The notes under the pieces: model-generated | Seen by the model: the letters and a program-made list of their open reading frames with translations, nothing else | The model's database searches: none | What the model was told of the DNA's origin: nothing | DNA from: Meconema thalassinum | Taxonomy: Eukaryota; Arthropoda; Insecta; Orthoptera; Tettigoniidae | Direction of reading: 5' to 3' | DNA length: 64,000 nucleotides | Assembly: GCA_946902985.2 (NCBI GenBank) | Contig: OX336388.2 | Coordinates: 125,465,894 to 125,529,893, forward strand | Position numbers and translations under genes: made by a program | Shown: positions 33,854-45,270 of the stretch, piece after piece | How the letters are laid out: each line of letters starts with the position of its first letter | How positions within the stretch are numbered: the first letter of the stretch is position 1

Positions 33854-34055
33854 AATAGGCGCAGGTGGGTTTCATAAGAAGGGAGGTAGCTCGCAGTTCA
33901 CTACTCCTGTGGGGTCTGGACGGGGACACCAATAGCCCGCTATAGAGCCAGCTTGGTGTCCTATGCAAAACCCCACGCAAGACACGGCACAAACCTAGAA
34001 AAATTGCTGAGTTTTAATTCACTGGGCGTGAAAGCCAATATACCTTCATTTTTGA
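33303..34055. mobile_element. Three-armed inverted/tandem repeat element
   Basis: An arm beginning AAAACGATGGTATATTGGCT occurs at 33303-33500 and again, 230 bp later, at 33533-33735. A third arm lies in opposite orientation at about 33855-34055. The second and third arms form a foldback with a spacer of about 115 bp that includes an AT-dinucleotide run (33829-33853). Copies are similar but not identical, with small internal rearrangements. No coding capacity. Confidence 0.75.
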
Positions 34056-34114
34056 ATGAATTATTCTTCTGCCCTTGATATTTTCCCCGATTGAAAATTA
34101 GGTAAATTAATGTA

Positions 34115-35557
34115 CACTACTGTACGTAGAAAGTGAAACACCAAGAACAAGAGATGTGACCATATTGCACTTTATACCACAAATTAGGCACATGACAATA
34201 CATTACTGTTTAGAAGGACAGTTCGGTACATGCACGTTGATGGTCAATCTTCAGTACGGCGTCGCGCCACCATGTGCTGCACTCGGAGGCGCTCGACGTC
34301 GTGGCATGAACTCATACAGTGCTTGAATACGCTGCTGGGAAATACCGTCCCACGTGGTTTGTAGGCGCGTCTACAAAGCATCAGCAGTGGCGGCAGGTGG
34401 ACCAGAACGAACAAGTTACCGACCGATCATATCCCAGACATGTTCGATGGGCGACATGTCAGGCGAACGGGCAGGCCAGGGAAGCAGAGGTATCCGTCTT
34501 TCTGCGAAGAAGGCTTGCACATTCCTTGCCACATGCGGGCGGGCATTGTCCTGCTGAAATATGGCTTGTGGAACGGCCTGCAAGAGGGGCAGTGCCGTGG
34601 GCTGTAACACTTCCCTGATGTAGCGGTCACTGTTCAGATTGCCCGCAAGACGTACGAGGCGCGATCGTCTGTTATAGGCAATTGCGACCCAAACCATTAC
34701 ACCTGGTGTTTGTCCGCTATGCCGCTCAACAATACAGTCTGCCTGATTGCGTTCTCCACAGCGGCGTCGAACACTATGCGACCATCACTGTAGGACAGGT
34801 TGAAGCAGGACTCATCCGAAAACACTACCTTTAGGAAAATGTGGAAAATATTCCAATCAATCTTAACACTACATTTCGTTACTCAGCCTACCAGTGTCGG
34901 CGTGCAAGTGCCCATTGTATTCGGAGGCGTCGGTGTTTCCCAGTCAATGGAAGCCGACGCAGTGGCATGCGTGCTACCAGTCCTCAAAAGACGGCGCCGT
35001 ACCGTCGACGCAGACATGTCCACCCCGTTTCGGTGTTCCAACGTCGATTCAACACCGAGGACAACGGTTCTGTCCGATACGGCTATGCGCAGAAGATGGC
35101 AGTCGTCTTGCGCTGTGGTCACATTGCGTCGTCCTGTACCCTGTCGTCGCTGTGTACGGCCCTCCTCTCTCCACTAAATCCACATACGCCTTACTGTTGA
35201 AGCAGCGTGCCCTATACGAGCCGCAATGTCCCGGAACGACAGACCCGCCTCCCGGAGCCCAAGCATTCTGCCCCGTTCAACCGCACTCTCATGCTGATAG
35301 TCCACCCTGTGGTGTTGGCGAGGCATCGTTGCACTAGCTTACACGTTTCCACTTGGTATGACGGCCCCACGCTGACATAGCTGTGTGAAACACTGACCTG
35401 TCCAATCCCACGACGGAGGGCACTGGTGGGCCAATGTGCACGTCATCTCTCTGCAATTTCAATCACTTAGTATGGTAATGCAGGCCTACACGACCCCTGT
35501 TCCGCGAGTGTCTCCGACCGTTTCTTCTGGGTGTTTCACTTTCTACAAACAGTACTG
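34115..35557 (-). mobile_element. Tc1-like transposon, both TIRs present, TA target site
   Basis: Inverted ends (CACTACTGTACGTAGAAAGT on the left from 34115; complement of the right end CAGTACTGTTTGTAGAAAGT) share more than 30 bp and are flanked by TA (34113-34114 and 35558-35559). The length, 1443 bp, is normal for Tc1. The transposase inside is broken. Confidence 0.9.
34251..35326 (-). pseudogene. Tc1-like transposase, nonsense and frameshift mutations
   Basis: The minus-strand ATG at 35326 opens MPRQHHRVDYQ, then a paired-like helix-turn-helix (GLREAGLSFRDIAARIG). An in-frame stop follows MWI near 35185. The core keeps the three catalytic acids: FSDESCF (about 34810-34830), FQQDNARPH (within 34416-34697) and SPIEHVWD (about 34430-34460), the DD34E arrangement. 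At least one frameshift lies between about 34690 and 34790. The final residues precede a TGA at 34251-34253. It cannot make a functional enzyme, but its TIRs could be acted on by an intact relative. Confidence 0.88.
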
Positions 35558-36049
35558 TAGTTTTATCTCATTGTGGTAAATCCCCTACCTTAAAAATCTT
35601 ATTTTACACATTCGAGATCAGCCAAATACAGTAACCTGGGACTTTTTATGTTGCGATTTAAATGGCCGACCAACGCCAATATTGTTAATGTGTACGTCTT
35701 TCTCCTAATACTATAATTGTAACTCCTACTAACTCAAAATAACCCATTACAGGACTCTCTATTTCATATTTCATTTAAAATGTGATATTGCTGCTAAAAC
35801 TTTCAATTAAATGTTATTTCACACACACTTAAACAACATTAGGCGTGGTCATCGTGAGATGGGTGAACATGTCAAATATCATTCAAGCATTGATTTAAAT
35901 TTACTATTAATATTAACGGTTGTGGCAGATAAACCTTTCACAGTTTGGAACCTAGTGTGTATCTTTTCTTCCTCTAAAAAACAAAAGTCCCTGATTCTTA
36001 ATGTAACGGGTAATCTCGAGAACCACTGGATGGATTTTGATGCGGTTTT
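35558..36049. other. No gene seen; contains the second 49-bp module start
   Basis: Unique-looking until the module at 36005-36053 (inverted copy of 29331-29379). Confidence 0.4.
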
Positions 36050-36462
36050 CACCAGTAAAGCATGGTTTCCTAACCTGGGGGGCGCACTCCCCTAGTGAGG
36101 CGAGGGGCTTTATCAGGGGGGGGGCGTGAAGTGATATCCGAATTAAGTTTTTTTTAACTCGATGTTACAATTTAGTAAAATAAACATTTTTTTAATCTCT
36201 CCAAGTGATTGTCGCACCAAGTCAGTCGTTCAAAAGCACTGGTAATTGCCAACTGTTGGCACAAACCTCTGCAGAGCCGCGAGGTTGGAGGTGAAATAAG
36301 GAATTTGCTGTGTTGTAAGGAGCAAAATCATGCCAATTTTATCGTCTCGTTGGCATATCTTTGTGATTTCTTTGAAGCTTTGAACAGTTTGAACTTAAAG
36401 CTCCAAGGCAAAAACTTCAATATTTTGCATTCCTGGAAAAAATACAGTTATGGAAATGCCGG
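36050..36462 (+). pseudogene. hAT relic cut by the gypsy insertion
   Basis: The GTTTCCTAACCTGGGGGGCG stretch at about 36064 resembles the terminus of Charlie-type hATs. Codons about 36307-36440 read VSLAYLCDFFEALNSLNLKL followed by QGKNFNI, the conserved segment of ZBED5/GTF2IRD2-type hAT transposases. Most of the gene is missing, and the reading stops where the gypsy LTR begins at 36463. Confidence 0.7.
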
Positions 36463-37175
36463 TGTTACAGCTGTGAGTTTGTTTCGTTGCCTCGCCGCGT
36501 GAGTCACCTCCGCCCCCGGGCCATGCTCTGCCTCTGTGTATTACCTGCGCCTTACGCAACAGGGCTACTAGGACAAAGGGGATGGTCCAGAATATTCATG
36601 ACCCAGCCAGTGATGGAAATCTCGAGAAGCCGTGAATCCTGGACGGGTCTAGAAGCATTCATTGAGTCACTAGCCTGCTATATAAGAGCGACCTGGCCAG
36701 CGAGGTGGACAGTGTTTTTGAGCCAGTGCGTGCTTTTACCTGAGCGACAGTTGTTGGTGACGTGACTTGCGAAACCCTAGTGAAGCTGATTCTCTTGACA
36801 GCGAAGGGGTGTGAAGCCTACGGGGGGCTGTTTCCCTAGCCAGCGGACAGCGAAGCAGAGTGTAGTGGTGAGTGATGGGCTATCGTAAATAACTGTAGCT
36901 TGTGTATTCAAGGAAGTGTTGCAGGTAGTTCTACCGAGGCCACCGGCCCCATTAGGAGGGATTAACTTCTGTGGCTTATTGACAAGTGAAAGGCAAGTGT
37001 TCCCTACAAGAGGAAACTAGAGTGAGATACTAATTGCTTGTATTTGCTATTTGTGAGGTGTATCTTTCTGGCCCGCAATAAAGCTAATACATTTCTTTAA
37101 AGGAACAATTTGTGTTGTGCTTCTACCCACCGTAATCCAGTTAACGGAAGTGCTACTAGGGGGTGGCACATAACA
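36463..37175 (+). repeat. Gypsy 5' LTR (713 bp)
   Basis: Starts TGTTACAGCTGTGAG, ends CACATAACA. It carries a TATA-like CTATATAAGAGCG (about 36680) and a poly(A) signal GCAATAAAGC (about 37076). Confidence 0.9.
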
Positions 37176-37177
37176 AC

Positions 37178-37201
37178 TGGTGTCAGGAGCGGGATTACGA
37201 A
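37178..37201 (+). promoter_or_regulatory. Gypsy primer-binding site
   Basis: TGGTGTCAGGAGCGGGATTA follows the LTR by two bases. Its complement ends in CCA, as a tRNA 3' end does. The tRNA may be a Leu-type; identity is uncertain. Confidence 0.7.
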
Positions 37202-37289
37202 CTCAAGCACAAGCACAACACCTGACGGTCCTGGTTTCAAAACCCGAGCAGGTCATTTTACCACAGTTTTCTAATTTTCCTGTGAGTGC

Positions 37290-38108
37290 ATGCCCGTTAC
37301 AAGACAAACAACCAAAATGGAAGCGCAATAGGCAGCACTGCTAGAAAAGTTAAGTGGCATGGAAACCAAATTAGAAGACGGCCTGAAGAATTTAACCAAG
37401 GACCTGAAGATGATGGAAGACAGCCAGAAGAAGATGGAGGACGGCCTGAAGAAGTTAGCCGAGGACCTAACTTCCAAATTAGAGGAGAGCCAGAAGAAAT
37501 TAGCAGAGGACCTGAAGGACGGCCAGAATAACTTAGCAGAGGACCTAACCGCCAAATTTCTGGATGGCCAGAAAAATCTGGAAGAGTGTCTGCTGACGAA
37601 ATTAGAGGAGAGCCAAAGGAAATTAGAACAGGGCCTACGTGAGGAAGTCACAGCAGTAGAAAAGAAGTTCGACGCCTTACAAGAGGAAGTTGCCAAACTG
37701 CGCCAACGCCCGCTGACGGGGGTAGAAGAGAAATTCAACGCTTCAAAAAAGGAAATTGCTGAGCTGAGCCAACGCCCGCCGACGGGGATGGAAGCGAGAT
37801 TCAACGTTCATCAAGAGGAAGTTGCCGAGCTGCGCCGACGCCCGCCCACAGGTACACCGGGAATATCAGGAACGGGACAGAGCAGAGTGACGCCCCCAAC
37901 CTTCGACGGAAAGGTCCCGTGGAGCACCTATTTACGTCAGTTCGAGGCAGCCTATTCCATAAACAACTGGAACAGCACGGAAAAGGCTACAGCTCTCATT
38001 GTAGCGCTGAGAGGGGACGCCCTTAACGTCCTTCAGGCCATCCCGACTGGATCCCAGGACTACGCTTCACTAATCGCCCATATGGAGTCCCGATATGGAG
38101 ATAGCCAT
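37290..38108 (+). pseudogene. Gypsy gag, N-terminal part (interrupted by BEL)
   Basis: Structural capsid precursor. The ATG at 37290 is followed by an in-frame TAG at 37329-37331; the downstream ATG at 37359 keeps the rest open. The first 150 codons form a long coiled coil with repeated EDGLKKL/EESQKKL-type heptads and then three copies of an EEVA-LRQRPLTG-like repeat. A retrotransposon gag core follows (PPTFDGKVPW, RQFEAAYSINNW, about 37885-37980). The frame breaks at 38109 where the BEL element inserted and resumes unchanged at 44632, after one copy of its 5-bp TSD. Confidence 0.85.
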
Positions 38109-38327
38109 TGTTGGATATCGGGATATCATTTTGTAAGTATGTTCCTTGATGCAACAGCTATCCTTTGTTTTTTTTGTTAGTGCTCTTTGTATGTATTCTT
38201 TGAAAGAGTATTATTCTTTGTAATCCATGATGGAAGCATGTAGGCTATAATAAAATCTCTTGCACTTAAAACTGTTTAATTATGATAAAAAGAATCTGAG
38301 AACGCCGGGTAGACTTTAGAAACAACA
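38109..38327 (+). repeat. BEL 5' LTR
   Basis: TGTTGGATATCGGGATATC start and AGAAACAACA end, with AATAAA at about 38250. It is followed at 38330 by TGGCGACCGTGACAGGATT, the probable primer-binding site. Confidence 0.93.
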
Positions 38328-38433
38328 TATGGCGACCGTGACAGGATTATTTTGTTAAATTGTGGGTTGCATATTAGAGCAACATATATCGGGAAGTGTT
38401 TTATCCAGTTTGTGAACACATAGTCAATTGGTC

Positions 38434-38691
38434 ATGGATACATTGAAAAAGAAACGTACGGTAGTGCGGGCGGCATTTACTCGCGTGTATAACAACTTGG
38501 AAGAAAGAAGAAACTCAAGAGTGAACACAGAAAAGCAAGATGATGTGGAGGTTATGGCGGATCTGGAATTACTACGCGAGAAATTCGAGGAGATGGCGCG
38601 TTTGGATGCAGAAATTTTGGATTTGCTACTGCAAAATACGGCTACCAAATCGCAGGATTTGGATACAGAGGTACAGACCGCTGATGAGTAG
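38434..38691 (+). pseudogene. BEL gag N-terminus, before a frameshift
   Basis: The ATG at 38434 opens MDTLKKKRTVVRAAFTRVY, a typical BEL gag start, with a predicted coiled coil (DLELLREKFEEMARLDAEI). It ends at a stop at 38689-38691. The continuation is in another frame from about 38727, so one indel separates them. Confidence 0.8.
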
Positions 38692-38726
38692 CCTACTCAG
38701 GCAAGTACAAAAGAATAAGTATTTAC

Positions 38727-41212
38727 TTGCAAAGGAGCCTAAACCCTGTTGATGATAGTATGTCTATGTCAAACATAACCAAAAGAAAATGTAAACTACC
38801 TGTTCTTGAGTTAAATAAATTTGGAGGGGAAATCAAGGACTGGTTAACCTTTTGGGGTCAATTTAAGAAAACTAATGACGATTCTGATATAGATGATTCT
38901 GACAAATTTCAGTATTTGTTACAAGCTATGGAGCCAAACACTAGAGCTAGGGAAGTGGTGGAAAGTTTTCCCCCTACAGACAGTAACTATAGCAAGGCTA
39001 TTGAATGCTTGAAAGCTAGGTTTGGACGTGAAGACATTTTGTTGGAATTCTATGTCAGGGAATTGCTCAAACTGACTCTAGCGATGAATTCGAAGCATAA
39101 TCAAGTCAGTCTTTCCTCCCTATATGATAAAATCGAGACACAGTTAAGGGCTTTGGAAACTTTAGGAGTAGCTACAGATAAATATGCTGCAATGCTATTT
39201 CCACTTGTTGAGTCATGTCTCACTGAAGAAGTTTTGAGAGTTTGGCAGAGAAGCTACAACACCAGTTCGGCTCAAACTGATGGTAAAACCAGACTTGATA
39301 GCCTCATGAATTTCTTGAAATGCGAGGTTGAAAATGAGGAGCGAATTTGTATGGCAGTCCAAGGCTTCAAGATAGGAAACCACTCCAAGGGTAGCATGAA
39401 AACATTAGGAGCAGAATCAAACCGTCATAACACCGGTACTAATGTTCCAACTGCAGCTGGCCTTGTCAATTTTAAGCCAAACCAAAAAGTGTGCGTTTTT
39501 TGTGAAGGTAATCACTCAAGCGATGCTTGTTTTAAGGCCCAGAAAATGGAGTTGGATGACAAGAGGAACATTTTAAAAAGAAGGAACTGTTGCTTTTCTT
39601 GTCTTAAGATTGGTCACATTAGTAGAAAATGTAAAACACTGTTAAAATGTATTATTTGTGAGGGTAAGCATGTCCCAGTTATGTGTCCCAGAAGTCACAG
39701 GCAGCAAACTCCAAAAGAAGGGGGAACGGTTGAGAATTCTCTATCAAATGTGAACTGTAGTCAGGTATTTTTACAAACACTCATGGTGACCATTAGAGGA
39801 GAGCAAGAAAAACAAGTCCGTGTCCTCATGGACCCAGGCTCGCAACGTTCCTATATTATGAAGGACACTGCTCAGTGTATGGGATATGAGCCCATCGGTG
39901 AAGAGACACTGATCCAAGGTTTGTTTGGGGGTAAGGTGTCTAATCCAAAACCACATCTTTGTTACAAGGTTAGGTTAAAAAGTCTCAAGGGGACCTATGC
40001 TTGTAATTTCGAAGCACTGGATGAAGAAAACATTTGTTCTCGCATCCCTATCATTGAGCCTGGGCCATGGTTGACTGAAACTACTGAAAAAGGTATACAG
40101 CTCTTCGATGAAGATAAACCAGTTGAAGTTTTGGTGGGAGCAGATATATATGGAAAACTTCTCACTGGCAGAAGGGAGATTTTACGATGTGGGCTTGTTG
40201 CAATTGAGACTTATCTGGGATGGATTGTCACAGGAAAGATAAAGGGGCCCAAATCTTCCAATTCTATGACAGCACTTTCAATGCTTGTTCATACCGAATC
40301 TGTAAGCAAACTTTGGGAGCTGGATGCACTTGGTATTCAAGATCCAGGTGAAAGGAAGAATAGGGAAGAGAGGGAACAGGCAACACATGATTACTTTATG
40401 GATACTGTTAGGACAAATGAAGAGGGACGCTATGAAGTGAGGTTGCCATGGATTGAAGGACACCCACCAGTTCCAAGAAATTTCAATTTGGGGAAAAGAA
40501 GAATGGAACACACCATCAAGAAGCTGAAAGAAAGTGATTCCAAAGAAATATATGATGAAGTTCTGAAGGACTGGACACAAGAAGGAATCATTGAAGAAGT
40601 ACCTGTGTCACAGTGGGATGAAGGCCACTATTTACCTCATCGACCCATTTTTAAAGAAAACAGTACAACGCGAGTTCGACCTGTTTTCGATGCTTCGTCT
40701 AGAGAGCGTGGCTCTCCATCGCTGAACCAGTGTTTAGAGAAGGGCATTAATCTAATTGAAATTATACCTACATTACTTCTTCGTTTTAGGCTCCACCAAA
40801 TTGGAGTAATAGCAGACATCAAGAAAGCATTCTTGCAAATCAGCTTATGTGAAGAGGACCGGGACTTCCTCAGGTTTTTGTGGGTTGACATTGAGGGAGA
40901 GTTGAAAATATTCCGCCATACACGTGTTGTGTTTGGAGTGACTAGCAGCCCGTTCTTGTTAGGTGCAGTGATCAATTTACATTTGAAACGTCTTGAACGT
41001 ATGGGAAATGGGAGGTATTCCATAGCTACCATCGAGAAGCTAAAAAAGAGTTTTTACGTGGATAACTGTGTAACCAGTTTACAATCTACTGAGGACTTGC
41101 ACCGTTTTCAAGAAGAAGCAATAAGCATACTGGCAGAAGCTAAATTTGACTTGAGAGGTTGGGAATATTCAGATTCTAACCTAGAAAATAAGACAGCTAC
41201 TCCTGTTCTAGG
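38727..41212 (+). pseudogene. BEL gag-protease-RT, open until a hAT insertion
   Basis: A long frame with, in order: the DUF1759-type gag core (LPVLELNKFGGEIKDW at the start), three cysteine clusters (CVFCEGNH, CCFSCLKIGH, CIICEGKH; about 39489-39690), an aspartic protease with MDPGSQRS (D at 39831-39833, where D-S/T-G is usual), and a reverse transcriptase (IADIKKAFLQI, then FYVDNCV with YVDN at 41055-41066). The frame runs from 38727, but its true start lies in the frameshifted gag upstream. It is broken at 41213 by a miniature hAT and continues in frame at 41872, after the duplicated 8 bp. RT activity cannot be judged. Confidence 0.85.
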
Positions 41213-41863
41213 CAGGGCCGTAGAGAGAGACCGCGGGCCCCAGGGCTAGAACTTCCGGGCCCCTTATTTTTTATTCGTCCCGTGACATTAACCTGGAAGT
41301 ACCAACACCTCCCCCCTTAAAACTCTGTAATTTAGTATAGGCTCTCTAATTAAATATGAGTGTTCTTGCTTCTCCATTATTCAGAGCTTTATTATTGTCT
41401 CCCATTGTTTTATTTTACTTCTTGAATTTGATCAATGTGGACTTGAATTATTTTTGTTGCGTATGACCGTTTATGCTCACCACAAGGAGAAGCAAGACGC
41501 TTTTCAAGACCATACTAAGTAAATCGATTTTTCAAGTGTTGAAATTAGAAATCTTTCGCCGTATAGGAACTCTTAAATTTCAATATGTCATGCATTAAAT
41601 TAATAACTCTGGAAAATTTACCATTCCCTGGGAGAGAAGCTAAAAACATCCTGGTTATCATAAAGTTAATTTTATGTTCTCTTTATGACGTTTTGCAGAC
41701 TATTCACTACTTTCTGTTTCATTAAATAATATGGCCTTTTCAAAAGAATTCAAATTAAGTTCAGGGAAATTGTCTATTTGGGCTCTTCTATCACCTCGGG
41801 CCCCTCAGCAAGTCCGGGCCCCAGGGCTGCAGCCCCGTTTGCCCCACCCTCTCGTCGGGCCTG
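41213..41863. mobile_element. hAT miniature element inside BEL pol
   Basis: 651 bp. It begins CAGGGCCGTAGAGAGAG and its complemented right end begins CAGGCCCGACGAGAGGG. Perfect 8-bp TSD gttctagg at 41205-41212 and 41864-41871. Removal of the element plus one TSD copy restores the BEL frame exactly. Ends match the start of the TTF-hAT at 45271 (CAGGGCCGTCGCAAGGG). GC-rich ends, AT-rich middle, no transposase. Confidence 0.9.
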
Positions 41864-41871
41864 GTTCTAGG

Positions 41872-43321
41872 CCTTATTTGGGACAGAAAATTCGATACTC
41901 TAGCTGTGAGTGGCTACAAGCCTATGGACATTAAGGCCATCACTCGAAGAACTATATTGTCAATAGCACAGAGAGTGTTTGATCCTATTGGCTTCACGTG
42001 CCCTGTTTCGCTATGTCCAAAGCTTTTGTTACAGCAGTGTTGGGCCATGAAAGGGGGATGGGATGAAGACGTTCCAGATATTGTGAGACATGCATTCTTA
42101 TTATGGTTACAAGAACTTCCTGCTCTTGAAGATGTGAAGATACCACGCTGTGTCATGGGAGTTAGCGATAGTGTAATAAGGTGCTCGGTTCATACCTTTT
42201 GTGATGCCAGTAAGCTTGCATATGCCGCAACAGTGTTCTTACGCTTGGAATACAATTCTTGTGTACATGTACAGCTGATACAGGCAAAGTCTAGAGTGTC
42301 ACCGCTCAAAGGAATGACTATTCCAAGGCTAGAATTGTTAGCTGCAACCATTGGAGCTAGGTTAATGGCATCTTTGAAGAGAGAATTTGAAGAACTACAT
42401 CCAGATTTCTTCTTCTGGACTGACTCGACTACTGTCCTCACATGGATACAGCGGGAAGATCATTGGGGAGTCTTTGTATGGAACAGGGTTCAAGAGATCA
42501 AGAGTCTGACAGCCAAGGAAGCTTGGAGGCACGTACCAGGCAATATGAATCCTGCTGATCTTCCTAGTCGTGGATGCTCTGCTGAACAATTGCTGGAGTC
42601 TAAATGGTGGGAGGGGCCACCATGGCTGAAGCTGCCACAGGGAGAGTGGCCTTCAGAAGCACCAGAACCATATGAAGAAATGGTAAGGCTGGAGAGTAGG
42701 AAAGCTATCACCTCGGCACTTCTATGCAACGAGAGTGATGTGGGTCAGTTCTACAATTTCTCCAATGATTATGAGAAAGTTGTAAGGGTCATTGGTTGGA
42801 TACTGCGGTTCAGTAATTCATGTAGAAAGAAATGTGTAGCGGGTCGAAGTGAGCTACAACAGAAGGAATTCAACGTAGCAGAGAAGTATCTCATACGATT
42901 GGTGCAAAGGGAGACTTTTAGGGGAGTCACAGATGAGAAACTTTCTACGTTGTGCCCCTTTATGGATGTCGATGGAGTCATTCGATTGAAGACGAGGATC
43001 ACCGAAAGAAGTGATTTGGAGTACTTCAGGATGCCAGCAGTGTTACCTTCCAAACATCCTGTAGTTGAGAAGCTAGTGCTCGGAGCACATGTCCAATCTT
43101 GCCATGTAGGAGTGCAAGGTCTCCTAAGCCATTTGAGGGAAAAATTCTGGATTCTAAAGGGAAGGAAAGCTATTCGAGCCATTTTGACTAATTGCATTAT
43201 CTGTCGGAGGTATGAGGCGAGAGGTATATCCGCAAATACACCAGCTCTGCCTGAACCACGAGTGCGGGATGAAGTTGCTTTCGAGACCACAGGTATCGAT
43301 TTAGCAGGGCCTTGTATTTAA
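41872..43321 (+). pseudogene. BEL RT C-terminus, RNase H and integrase N-terminus
   Basis: Continues the upstream frame. RNase H residues are visible in FCDASKLAYA, IPRLELLAA, WTDSTTVL and NPADLPSRG. An integrase zinc-binding region lies at about 43055-43210 (SCHVGVQGLL, then CIICRR), and the first catalytic aspartate in GIDLAGP (43298-43300). A TAA at 43319-43321 ends the frame. Confidence 0.85.
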
Positions 43322-44289
43322 GAGACAATCACAAAGTATGGATATGTCTATATACGTGTGCAGTTTACCGCGCAGTTCACCTGGAGTTGACCTCATCGTT
43401 GTCCATGGATTCATTTCTATGAACTTTCAGAAGATTTGTGGCTCGGCGGGGTAGACCTTCAATTGTATATACAGACAATGGTGGAAATTTTGTTGGGACA
43501 AACAATGCCTTCAGTCAGCTAGACTGGGACAAGATTTCAAAATATAGCACTGTTCATCAGATTGACTGGCGATTCAATCCTCCCACAGCAGCATGGTGGG
43601 GAGGATGGTGGGAGCGCCTGATAAGGCTCCTGAAGCAACTGTTAAGGAAAACTCTTGGTAAAGCTTCACTGACCTATGAGGAGTTGGAGACAGTCGTATG
43701 TGATTGCGAAGTTGTGATGAACTCTAGACCGCTGACATATGTGTCAGACGATAGTACCGACTTAGCCCCTATCACACCTAATATGTTTCTGTTAGATACC
43801 AAAGAAATGGGGGTACCAGACTGTGATGTGATGGATTCTGACAACCTTAACAGAAGGAGCAGAAATCGTCAGAGGTTAAGAGACAGCTTTCGACAACGAT
43901 TTAGGAATGAGTATCTAGGTCAGTTGGCCTTAGCTGCTCAAAAGAAGAGTCGCAAGTTGTTACTGGGAGAAGTTGTTCTTGTTGGAGCCGACAACCAGAA
44001 GCGAATCGATTGGCCTTTAGCTGTGGTGGAACAGCTTATTCCAGGACGCGACGGAGAAGTTCGCTTGGTGAAATTGAAGACGGCTTCAGGGGTCCTCTTT
44101 CGACCAGTTCAAAGACTATATCCTTTGGAAATCTGTGCAAGGGAGATTCAAACAGGCAATGAACTTGTCAAGAGTGGTGGAACTGAGACAACTGTCCAAA
44201 AGAGTGTGGAAGATAGTGAGGAGGTAGTTGGACTTGTGCAAACTAGATGTGGACGAAAAGTACAGCTGCCAGCTAGATTCCAAAAGTGA
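43322..44289 (+). pseudogene. BEL integrase core and C-terminus
   Basis: After damage at 43322-43437 (at least one frameshift and one stop), a clean frame from 43438 holds the second catalytic aspartate (IVYTDNGGNF, D at 43474-43476) and the glutamate (GGWWERL, E at 43612-43614), 45 residues apart, within the BEL range. The C-terminal DUF5641-like domain (GEVVLVGADNQKR, PLAVVEQLIPG) runs to the stop at 44287-44289. Since the D1 block lies in the earlier piece, no functional integrase can be made from this copy. Confidence 0.85.
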
Positions 44290-44407
44290 TTGTGATTGAT
44301 TGACTGATTGTTATTTTTTGTTAATATTGTTATTCATGTACTGTGTTCTGAATTGTTGTTTTAGTTCGAGTCGTTGAGAATTTAGTCTTGACTCGAAGGT
44401 GGGAGTA

Positions 44408-44626
44408 TGTTGGATATCGGGATATCATTTTGTAAGTATGTTCCTTGATGCAACAGCTATCCTTTGTTTTTTTTGTTAGTACTCTTTGTATGTATTCTTT
44501 GAAAGAGTATTATTCTTTGTAATCCATGATGGAGGCATGTAGGCTATAATAAAATCTCTTGCACTTAAAACTGTTTAATTATGATAAAAAGAATCTGAGA
44601 ACGCCGGGTAGGCTTTAGAAACAACA
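44408..44626 (+). repeat. BEL 3' LTR
   Basis: Preceded by the purine-rich AAGGTGGGAGTA (polypurine tract). Differs from the 5' LTR by three substitutions noticed. Confidence 0.93.
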
Positions 44627-44631
44627 GCCAT

Positions 44632-45270
44632 ATCCAGCTGGCCTACCAGATGCAGCTCCGGACCCGGGTACAAAAGAACGCGGAAACCCTGCAGGAGTTC
44701 GAGATGGACATTGCACGCCTCGTAAGGCTCGCCTATCCAACAGTGCCGGCCGACTTTCTGGAACAGATAGCGACGCAGACCTCCACCGACGGGCTGCGAC
44801 TCGCGCGCAATAAGACCCTGGCAGATGCGCTGAGCCACGCACTTGAGTTCGAGACGGCGAAACAGGCATCTAGAATGCACGCGCGGGTGCGTAAAGTGGA
44901 CGTCGACGAACCAGCTAAAACCAACGAGACCAAGCCCCTGGCCGACGAATTGATGGAGGCGCTAAGCCGTTTATTCGATAGTCGCGGAACCACCAGCAAC
45001 GACACAGCCGGAAGACAACCGGAGAGGCGGCCCGGATGAGGACTACCGTCCTGCTGGACCTGCGGTAAGAAAGGCCACCTGAGCAAGGACCGCGGTGATC
45101 GCCGCCGCCGAGGGTATCCGACGGGAAATCAGTCGTCTGAAAACCGCGCGGCCCAGGGAAACGAGTATTAGCGGGGGGCAAAGGTTGGCTTGTGACAGTC
45201 GTCAAGCCCCGGCAGTCCAAGTTCGTTTGACGAAGTTACGGAGGGACAATAGCAGCCTGATGGTCGACGG
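44632..45270 (+). pseudogene. Gypsy gag C-terminus with zinc knuckle, and start of pol
   Basis: Gag resumes with IQLAYQMQLRTR, then a nucleocapsid-like region to about 45039. In a shifted frame a single CCHC zinc knuckle follows (45052-45093: CWTCGKKGHLSKD) in which the last cysteine codon is CGC (arginine). Beyond this the reading is broken up to 45270, where the TTF-hAT inserted. Gag and the finger are in different frames, so there is an indel. Confidence 0.75.

Larger units (their letters stand above)
38109..44626 (+). mobile_element. BEL/Pao LTR retrotransposon inserted in gypsy gag
   Basis: LTRs of 219 bp at 38109-38327 and 44408-44626, with three substitutions noticed by eye (about 98-99% identity). 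Perfect 5-bp TSD gccat at 38104-38108 and 44627-44631. Gag, protease, RT, RNase H and integrase are present in order, broken by a gag frameshift, a hAT miniature element in pol (41213-41863) and damage between integrase motifs. Younger than the gypsy host and older than the hAT miniature element. Confidence 0.95.

Noticed and set aside
37271..37804. 177-codon minus-strand open frame with serine/phenylalanine repeats.
   Set aside because: Antisense shadow of the repetitive gypsy gag coiled coil.
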